From assembly GCA_016794945.1 (NCBI GenBank), contig JAEUIX010000034.1:1-6026 (forward strand): DNA of 6,026 nucleotides. Direction: 5' to 3'. The notes beneath the pieces were generated by a model that saw nothing but the letters and a program-made list of their open reading frames with translations, searched no databases and was not told the origin of the DNA. Position numbers and translations under genes: made by a program. Below are positions 1 through 4,639 of the stretch, piece after piece (position 1 is the first letter of the stretch; every line of letters starts with the position of its first letter). The stretch comes from Phycisphaerae bacterium (GTDB lineage: Bacteria > Planctomycetota > Phycisphaerae > Phycisphaerales > UBA1924).

Positions 1-696
1 CGGCGGAAGTCCCATGAGCGCCGCCTTGCCCTCGCCCTCGTAGCTCCGCGTCGGCGGCGACTTGAGCAGCACGAACCCCCAGACCCACAGCGCGTTGAAC
101 GCGGTCATGATCGCCGCCCAGCCGATCGTCTGCCGCGTGCCCGGCGGCACACAGGCCAGTCTCGCCGCCAGCGGCTCGAACCTGCGCATCAGCGGCGACA
201 GCAACGCCGCGGCTCGAGACGGCGCCGGTGATGCGCCCGCCGCCGCCGCCGGCGTCGGTGACGCCGCGGGCGCGGGCCTGGCCGGATCGGCGGGCTTGGC
301 TTGCGCCGGCGGTCCGCTCGCCGTGGCCGGCGACGGCGCCGCCGGATTCGCCGCGGGCTTTGCCGGTGGCTTGGCCGCGAGCTGATGAGAAACGTCCTCG
401 AACTCGTCGGCGCCGGCGGCGGCGTTCGCCGCGTTGGCCGCGAGCGTCGCGTCGAGTTGCTTGATCTCGCTCGTCGGGGCCGTCGCGGGCGCGGGCGAGT
501 TCTCGGCCGCGGCCTGCTTGGCCTGCGCGACGGCCGATTCCACCGCCGCGTCGAGGCCCGCCGGGCTCCTGCCCTGGGCCGACGCCGCGATGGCGGCGTC
601 CACGGCGCGGTCGAGTGCCGCGGCCTGATCGACTGCCTTGGCGCCGGAGTCGCGCGAGATCAACTCGTCGCCGGTTGTCGGTTTGCTGGGCGCCAT
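1..696 (-). CDS. Uncharacterised Ala/Pro-rich protein with one membrane segment, 3' end missing
   Basis: I do not recognise this gene. Reading from the ATG at 694-696 leftwards, the frame stays open for 232 codons and leaves the window without a stop, so the C-terminus is unknown. Residues 1-105 are polar to alanine-rich and look helical, with an acidic patch EFEDVSHQL at 98-106. Residues 107-160 are a low-complexity Ala/Pro/Lys linker. Residues 188-212 form a hydrophobic, Trp-containing segment (GWAAIMTAFNALWVWGFVLL) that is a likely transmembrane helix. A charged tail, RSYEGEGK, begins at 217. There is no N-terminal signal peptide, so the N-terminal two thirds are probably cytoplasmic, tethered by the late helix through a flexible linker. 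This is inference from composition. The start is supported by GGAG 4 nt upstream of the ATG. The gene is divergent from rsmE. Overlapping plus-strand frames in this stretch are shorter and have Gly/Arg-rich shadow composition. Confidence 0.72.
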   Translation of the reverse strand, partial: MAPSKPTTGDELISRDSGAKAVDQAAALDRAVDAAIAASAQGRSPAGLDAAVESAVAQAKQAAAENSPAPATAPTSEIKQLDATLAANAANAAAGADEFEDVSHQLAAKPPAKPAANPAAPSPATASGPPAQAKPADPARPAPAASPTPAAAAGASPAPSRAAALLSPLMRRFEPLAARLACVPPGTRQTIGWAAIMTAFNALWVWGFVLLKSPPTRSYEGEGKAALMGLPP

Positions 697-700
697 GGAA

Positions 701-704
701 CTCC
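701..704 (-). promoter_or_regulatory. Shine-Dalgarno site of the left-edge gene
   Basis: Read on the minus strand, GGAG is followed by TTCC and then the ATG at 694-696. The 4-nt spacing is slightly short, but this is the only purine-rich site near the start, and it supports the chosen ATG. Confidence 0.5.
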
Positions 705-721
705 GACCCGGGCGCGGGGTG

Positions 722-740
722 CCCCGGAATATCTCCGGGG
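722..740. repeat. Perfect 7-bp inverted repeat in divergent region
   Basis: CCCCGGA (722-728) and TCCGGGG (734-740) are exact reverse complements around a 5-nt centre ATATC. The repeat overlaps the predicted transcription start of the left-edge gene and lies just downstream of its -10 box, where a repressor operator could sit. It could equally be a small hairpin in the leader. There is no T-run on either side, so a terminator is unlikely. Confidence 0.45.
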
Positions 741-769
741 ATCATCGACGGTCAGACCCGGAAACTCAA
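741..769 (-). promoter_or_regulatory. Candidate sigma70-type promoter for the left-edge gene
   Basis: On the minus strand TTGAGT (764-769; 4/6 to TTGACA) is separated by exactly 17 nt from GATGAT (741-746; 4/6 to TATAAT). Transcription would begin near 734, giving a leader of roughly 38 nt that contains the GGAG site. A competing choice is CTGACC/GATATT, about 13 nt further downstream, so the exact start is uncertain. Confidence 0.4.
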
Positions 770-783
770 CCCCCGACCGGGGT
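769..783. repeat. Short 5-bp inverted repeat in divergent region
   Basis: ACCCC (769-773) and GGGGT (779-783) pair around CGACC. It touches the candidate -35 element of the left-edge gene. A 5-bp repeat in such GC-rich DNA could easily be chance. Confidence 0.2.
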
Positions 784-817
784 GCTGGGCAGTGAAGCCA
801 CGGCCGGTCCGTCCGAG

Positions 818-838
818 AACCGCCGGCCGACCGCGGTT
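818..838. repeat. 6-bp inverted repeat next to the rsmE -10 box
   Basis: AACCGC (818-823) and GCGGTT (833-838) are exact reverse complements with a 9-nt centre. The right arm ends on the first base of the TAGCCT box at 838-843. The 15-bp centre-to-centre spacing would suit a dimeric regulator, but no regulator is encoded in the window. Confidence 0.3.
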
Positions 839-843
839 AGCCT
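838..843 (+). promoter_or_regulatory. Candidate -10 box for rsmE
   Basis: TAGCCT fits the TANNNT pattern seen before the other plus-strand genes here. No convincing -35 is found 16-18 nt upstream. Transcription would start near 850, leaving a leader of about 28 nt with an AGGAG site. Confidence 0.35.
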
Positions 844-868
844 AGGGGCCCGGCCATCGGCGGCCTGC

Positions 869-873
869 AGGAG
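869..873 (+). promoter_or_regulatory. Shine-Dalgarno site of rsmE
   Basis: AGGAG lies 4 nt before the ATG at 878-880. It decides the start: the reading frame is open further upstream to an ATG at 638, but that extension would run through the divergent promoter region and has no RsmE similarity. Confidence 0.6.
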
Positions 874-877
874 ACTC

Positions 878-1603
878 ATGAGCGTGCACCGGATCATCGT
901 CGCCCAGGTACCCGCCGCCGGGCTCGCCGCGACCATCGGGGGAGATGAGGGTCGGCACGCGGCATTGGTCAAGCGACTTCGCGTGGGTGAGCGGGTCGAG
1001 TTGCTCGACGGTCAAGGCGCCGTGGGACAGGCGACTGTCGAGTCCGTCGAACCGGGCGGCAAGCGTGCCGAACCGTCGATCCGCGTTGTGGTCTCGGGGC
1101 GGCAGGTGCGGCCGCCGGTTCGCCCGGCCGTACACGTCTGGGCTCCGCCGCCCAAACGCGACCGGGTGGAATGGATGGTGGACCAGTTGTGCCAGGTCGG
1201 GGCGGCAGGGTGGGGGCCGTTGCGCTGCACCCGGGCCGAGGGATCCGGGCCGTTGCGCGACGAGCGGCTGGAGCGCATCGCCCGCGAAGCGATGAAGCAG
1301 TGCGGCCGGGCTCACGCGATGCAGTTTCACCCGGCGACCGACGTGCCGGGGGTGGTGGCGCTGGCGGCGGGCCTTGCGCTGGTGGTGGCCGACGGCGCAG
1401 GCCGGCCGCCGGAGCCCGGGGCGCCGACGGCGGCGCAGGTGCACCTGGTCGTGGGGCCGGAGGGCGGGCTCACGGACCAGGAACGCCGGGAGCTGCTGAA
1501 TGCCGGTGGCGTGCCGGTACGGCTGGCGCCGTTCGTGCTGCGGGTCGAGACGGCGGCGGTGGTGGGGGCCGCATCGCTGCTGGCGTGCACCGGCCCTGCG
1601 TGA
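878..1603 (+). CDS. rsmE: 16S rRNA (uracil-1498-N3)-methyltransferase RsmE
   Basis: RsmE methylates N3 of U1498 in 16S rRNA within the 30S subunit, using S-adenosylmethionine. The 241-residue product is close to the family's usual length of about 240-250. The N-terminal PUA-like RNA-binding part (about 1-75) contains the family pattern GRHAALVKRLRVGERVELLDG at 26-45. The C-terminal SPOUT methyltransferase domain carries VVGPEGGLTDQE at 191-202 and LRVETAA at 221-227; these are the knotted AdoMet-binding loops diagnostic of the family. The segment MKQCGRA at 139-145 matches the usual EQxGR region, but with Lys where Glu is common. The stop is followed after 43 bp by the ABC ATPase gene in the same direction, so cotranscription is possible. 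In many genomes rsmE sits beside prmA; no prmA is seen here. Family assignment is secure. Confidence 0.95.
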   Translation: MSVHRIIVAQVPAAGLAATIGGDEGRHAALVKRLRVGERVELLDGQGAVGQATVESVEPGGKRAEPSIRVVVSGRQVRPPVRPAVHVWAPPPKRDRVEWMVDQLCQVGAAGWGPLRCTRAEGSGPLRDERLERIAREAMKQCGRAHAMQFHPATDVPGVVALAAGLALVVADGAGRPPEPGAPTAAQVHLVVGPEGGLTDQERRELLNAGGVPVRLAPFVLRVETAAVVGAASLLACTGPA

Positions 1604-1609
1604 ACGGGC

Positions 1610-1637
1610 TTGCGGCCGGCCGGCCGGTCGGTAGGCT
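1610..1637 (+). promoter_or_regulatory. Candidate promoter for the ABC ATPase gene, near-leaderless
   Basis: TTGCGG (1610-1615; keeps the TTG of TTGACA) is followed after 16 nt by TAGGCT (1632-1637). The hexamer ends 9 nt before the ATG at 1647, so an RNA starting there would have a leader of only 0-3 nt. No Shine-Dalgarno is visible before this ATG, which fits. Confidence 0.35.
1614..1627. repeat. GGCC tandem block between rsmE and the ABC gene
   Basis: Three and a half copies of GGCC run through this short spacer; the first twelve bases are a perfect palindrome. It could form a small GC hairpin after the rsmE stop, but no T-tract follows, so I do not call a terminator. It also forms most of the spacer of the candidate promoter at 1610-1637. 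Confidence 0.35.
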
Positions 1638-1646
1638 GGTCGTCCC

Positions 1647-3206
1647 ATGACCCACGGTTCCACGGGAGCGGCCGAAGACCTGCTGGTGGTGCGCGGCATC
1701 ACCAAGCGATTCGGGCCGACGCTTGCGCTGGACAACGTGTCGGTCGCGTTCCGCGCGGGCGAGGTGCACGCGCTGATGGGCGAGAACGGCGCGGGCAAGA
1801 GCACGCTGGGCAAGACGATCGCGGGTCTGCACAGGCCCGACGCCGGCACGGTGACCATCGCGGGCCGGACGCTGGCGCCGGGGTCGATCGACGACGCGTT
1901 CGGCGCGGGCGTGCGGATCGTGCACCAGGAACTGGCGCAGTGCCCGAACCTGTCGGTGGCGGAGAACCTGTGCCTGCACGACATGCCGTCGCGGTTCGGG
2001 CTGGTGGAGCGCCGGGCCATGTGCGCGCGGGCCGAGCGGCTGCTGGCGGGCCTGGAGCCGTCGATCGACGTCCGGGCGCCGCTGGGCAGCCTGTCGCCCG
2101 GGCGGCGACAGATCGTGCAGATCGCTAGCGCCCTGGACGACCGGTCCGACGCGGGCGAGCACGGGCACGGCGCCCGGGTGATCGTCTTCGACGAGCCCAC
2201 GAGCTCCCTGGCCGTCGCCGAGGTGCAGCGGCTGCTGGCGATCGTGCGGCAGCTCGCGGCCTCGGGCATCACGGTGCTCTACGTGTCGCACCGCATGGGC
2301 GAGATCTTCGAAGTCTGCGACCGTGTCACGGTGCTCCGCGACGGCCGGTACATCGCCACCAGCGATGTTCGCTCCATCGACGAACCGACCCTCGTCGAGC
2401 AGATGATCGGCCGTCGGCTGGAGCACGCGAGCCACCGCGCCGCGGAGTCGCAGGGGGCGCGGCCGGTGCTGCTGGAGGCGAGCGGGATCGACTCGCCCGG
2501 CCTGCTGCGGGGCGTGTCGCTCGCGGTCCGCGCCGGCGAGGTGCTGGGCGTCGGCGGGCTCGTCGGCTCCGGCCGCAGCGAACTGCTCGACGCGCTGTTC
2601 GGCCTCGACCGGCGGGCCACCGGCGCCGTCGCCGTCGCGGGGCTGCCGGTGCCCATGCGCCGCCCGAGGGCCATGATCGAGGCCGGCGTCGGCTACGTGC
2701 CCGAGGACCGAAAGCTCCAGGGCCTGTTCTTCCTGCTCGGCATCGACGAGAACATCGCCGTGCCCGCCATGCCCCGCCTGGCCACCGCCGGCCTGCGTGC
2801 CATGGCGGCGGAGCGCCGATACGTCGCCGAGCGGCTGGAGGCCTTCCGGGTCAAGACGGCCTCGCCGGCGAGCCTGCCCAACGAACTCTCCGGCGGCAAC
2901 CAGCAGAAGCTCCTGATCGCACGGTGGATGGGGCGGGACACGCGCGTGCTGCTGCTCGACGAGCCCACCCGCGGGATCGACGTAGGCACCAAGTCCGAGA
3001 TCTACCGGGCCGTGCGGGCCGCGGCGCAGGCGGGCGCCGCGGTGCTGCTTGTTTCGAGCGAAATGCCCGAGCTGCTGGCGCTCTCGGACCGGATCGTGGT
3101 CATGCGCGACGGCGCGATCTCCGGCGAGCTCGCGGGCGACGCGATGACGCAGGCGAACATCCTGCGCCTGGCGACCGGCGGCGTGCCCGCCTCGATCGGG
3201 GCCTGA
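1647..3206 (+). CDS. Sugar-type ABC transporter ATP-binding protein, two ATPase domains
   Basis: This 519-residue protein is the energising subunit of a RbsA/MglA/XylG-class importer (carbohydrate uptake transporter 2). In that class one polypeptide supplies both ATPase domains on the inner face of the membrane. Domain 1 has Walker A GENGAGKST (45-53), Q-loop Gln94, signature LSPGRRQ (149-155), Walker B VIVFDEP (178-184) and switch His215. Domain 2 has the family's variant Walker A GLVGSGRS (304-311, Arg for Lys), a canonical signature LSGGNQQ (414-420), Walker B LLLDEP (435-440) and VSSEMPE (469-475) in place of the His switch. These oddities of domain 2 are normal for this class. Length is slightly over the usual 500, partly from about 8 extra residues (near 164-176) between signature 1 and Walker B. 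No permease or periplasmic binding protein lies beside it, so the substrate cannot be told: ribose, other sugars, nucleosides and autoinducer-2 are all served by this class. Confidence 0.92.
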   Translation: MTHGSTGAAEDLLVVRGITKRFGPTLALDNVSVAFRAGEVHALMGENGAGKSTLGKTIAGLHRPDAGTVTIAGRTLAPGSIDDAFGAGVRIVHQELAQCPNLSVAENLCLHDMPSRFGLVERRAMCARAERLLAGLEPSIDVRAPLGSLSPGRRQIVQIASALDDRSDAGEHGHGARVIVFDEPTSSLAVAEVQRLLAIVRQLAASGITVLYVSHRMGEIFEVCDRVTVLRDGRYIATSDVRSIDEPTLVEQMIGRRLEHASHRAAESQGARPVLLEASGIDSPGLLRGVSLAVRAGEVLGVGGLVGSGRSELLDALFGLDRRATGAVAVAGLPVPMRRPRAMIEAGVGYVPEDRKLQGLFFLLGIDENIAVPAMPRLATAGLRAMAAERRYVAERLEAFRVKTASPASLPNELSGGNQQKLLIARWMGRDTRVLLLDEPTRGIDVGTKSEIYRAVRAAAQAGAAVLLVSSEMPELLALSDRIVVMRDGAISGELAGDAMTQANILRLATGGVPASIGA

Positions 3207-3209
3207 CCG

Positions 3210-3227
3210 GCCCGCTCAGCGACGGGC
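3210..3227. other. Weak hairpin between convergent genes
   Basis: GCCCG (3210-3214) pairs with CGGGC (3223-3227) around an 8-nt loop that contains the stop codon of the minus-strand esterase gene. It is the only hairpin at this junction, where two convergent genes need to stop. It lacks a T-run on both strands, so intrinsic termination is doubtful. Confidence 0.2.
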
Positions 3228-4532
3228 GAAGAGGAACTCCAGGGCCGCCGGCAGGCGCTTGGCCCAGGCGTCCTCGTTGTGCACGGCCGCGGCGTCGACC
3301 ACCAGCAGCACGTTGTCCTCCGTCACGCCCTTGGCGATGCACAGGGACCGAAGGTCCGAAGCGCTGTCCACGTACGCCGCGTTGATCCGCGCTTCGGCGT
3401 CGGGCCCGGCCTCGCGCCCGCCCATGCCGATGTAGATGCGCGGGGGCAGAGGCCCGCCCGCGGCCTGGAAGTGGCGGAACACCAGCCGGTCCTTGGCCAG
3501 CACCGGCATCGACTCCAGCAGCAGCTTGCCGAACAGCCCGGGGTGCCTCAGCGCCGTGTGCAGGCTGACGACCGCCCCGAACGAGGCGCCGCCGATGGCC
3601 GTGTGCTCCGGTCCGGTCTTGACGCGCAGGGTGCGTGCCACCCGCGGCATGACCTCGTTGACCACGTAGTCGGCGTAGGCATCGGCCCGCGGGGTCACGC
3701 CGTCGACCGCCGGCACGGGCAGGTACTCGCTGGCGCGCGCCGAACCCGCGTGCGGGATCGCCACGATGATCAGCGGTTCGATGCGGCCCTGTTGGATCAG
3801 CAGGCCCGCGGTCTCGTCGGCTCGCCACTCGCCGGGCACGCCGGGCAGCTTCTCGAAGACGTTCTGGCCGTCGTGGAGGTAGAGCACGGGATAGGCTCGC
3901 GCGGCGTTGGCCGGGTCGTCATAGCCCGGCGGCAGCCAGACCAGCACGTCGCGCGCCGTCACCGCGCCGCCGCCGGTCGTCTCCAGCCTCCGCAGGCTTC
4001 CGGCACCGACGGTGATCTTGCGGTACGGGTTCACCCCGAACTGCACGGTCTCCCACGGGCGCTGGTCGCGCCAGGCGGGCACGGTGAACTCGATGATCGG
4101 CTTCTCACCCGGCTTGAGGGCCGAGGCATCCACCAGCGGAAGCTGGCGGTTGTCGATGTCCTTGAAATCAGCCGACACCTCGACGCGCTCCCACGATCCT
4201 CGGGCGAACTTGAACGCCATGCGGGAATCCAGAGTGGGCTTGGGCAGATCGATCTGCCACTTGCTGTCCGAACGGCGCGTCAGCTTCATCTTGCCGTCGG
4301 CCGGGTTCCAGCCGTTGTGGTTGCTCGCCAGGATGATGGGGTACTCGCTGCTCGCCACTCCGGGCGCATCGGTCACGACGATGATGAACCCCTGCTCGAG
4401 CGATTCGGGCTGCACCATCCTGGGCTCCGAAGGCGCGGGCAGGCGCACCGACCCGTTCGCGGGCCGGACCCCCGCGAATAGACCAAGCGCACAGGCGGCG
4501 GACAGCAACAACGCGGTAGAGAACGCACGCAT
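3216..4532 (-). CDS. Exported alpha/beta-hydrolase (esterase D-like) with N-terminal carbohydrate-binding-like domain
   Basis: The 438-residue product starts with a signal peptide (MRAFSTALLLSAACALGLFAG, cleavage probably near 27), so it should act outside the cytoplasm. Residues about 45-152 form a beta-rich module resembling starch-binding/E-set domains of the CBM20/CBM48 type, with NHNGWNP (71-77), Trp92, and FKFARGSWERVEV (107-119) followed by IDNRQLP. Residues about 190-438 are the putative esterase family (Pfam PF00756), which includes enterochelin, feruloyl and acetyl-xylan esterases. Visible motifs are LVWLPPGY, LYLHDGQNVF (217-226), nucleophile elbow GASFG with Ser317, and VHNEDAW with His418. 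The acid residue is probably Glu374 or Asp378 in the GMGGREAGPD stretch. The true substrate is unknown; a polysaccharide ester or a siderophore are both possible. An ATG at 4658 would add 42 residues, bury the signal peptide and overlap the neighbouring kinase gene, so I start at 4532. Confidence 0.88.
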   Translation of the reverse strand: MRAFSTALLLSAACALGLFAGVRPANGSVRLPAPSEPRMVQPESLEQGFIIVVTDAPGVASSEYPIILASNHNGWNPADGKMKLTRRSDSKWQIDLPKPTLDSRMAFKFARGSWERVEVSADFKDIDNRQLPLVDASALKPGEKPIIEFTVPAWRDQRPWETVQFGVNPYRKITVGAGSLRRLETTGGGAVTARDVLVWLPPGYDDPANAARAYPVLYLHDGQNVFEKLPGVPGEWRADETAGLLIQQGRIEPLIIVAIPHAGSARASEYLPVPAVDGVTPRADAYADYVVNEVMPRVARTLRVKTGPEHTAIGGASFGAVVSLHTALRHPGLFGKLLLESMPVLAKDRLVFRHFQAAGGPLPPRIYIGMGGREAGPDAEARINAAYVDSASDLRSLCIAKGVTEDNVLLVVDAAAVHNEDAWAKRLPAALEFLFARR

Positions 4533-4538
4533 GACCGG

Positions 4539-4544
4539 AGCGTA
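4539..4544 (-). promoter_or_regulatory. Candidate -10 box giving a leaderless esterase mRNA
   Basis: On the minus strand TACGCT ends exactly 6 nt before the ATG at 4532. With the usual -12 to -7 placement, the first transcribed base would be the A of the start codon. There is no Shine-Dalgarno between it and the ATG, and no recognisable -35. Confidence 0.4.
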
Positions 4545-4627
4545 TGCCGCGGCAGGGAGGGCCCGGGGGCCTGCGCCAGGGGTTTGGATCGGCGACGCGC
4601 CGCGGGGGGGCGATCGCCGCGGGTCAC

Positions 4628-4633
4628 TAGACT
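4628..4633 (+). promoter_or_regulatory. Candidate -10 box giving a leaderless kinase mRNA
   Basis: TAGACT (4/6 to TATAAT) ends exactly 6 nt before the ATG at 4640, so +1 would coincide with the start codon. A GGGAG lies at 4634-4638, but only 1 nt separates it from the ATG, too close to work as a ribosome binding site. No -35 is evident in the G-rich DNA upstream. Confidence 0.42.
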
Positions 4634-4639
4634 GGGAGC

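Noticed and set aside
62..385. Plus-strand Ala/Gly-rich open frames within 62-845
   Set aside because: They are antisense to the left-edge gene, which has the longer frame, a ribosome binding site, a promoter match and a coherent membrane helix. Simple codon repeats there yield Ala/Gly in several frames.
638..877. 80-codon N-terminal extension of rsmE from ATG 638
   Set aside because: The length and the start of RsmE similarity fit ATG 878 with AGGAG upstream. The extension would pass through the divergent promoter region and into the opposing gene.
1604..1646. Intrinsic terminator after rsmE
   Set aside because: The GGCC block can fold but no T-run follows, and the stretch is better explained as a spacer with a promoter for the next gene.
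842..2272. Minus-strand open frame of 476 codons opposite rsmE and the ABC gene
   Set aside because: It lies antisense to two genes with clear family motifs, spans their boundary, and its translation is Arg/Pro/His/Ser-rich with no domain. This is a high-GC shadow frame.
1470..2435. Minus-strand open frame of 321 codons
   Set aside because: It is antisense to the 3' end of rsmE and the first ATPase domain, with Arg/His/Gln-rich shadow composition and no recognisable motif.
3279..4481. Plus-strand open frame of 400 codons opposite the esterase
   Set aside because: The opposite strand encodes a signal peptide and an intact catalytic Ser and His. The plus frame gives only His/Arg/Gly-rich sequence.
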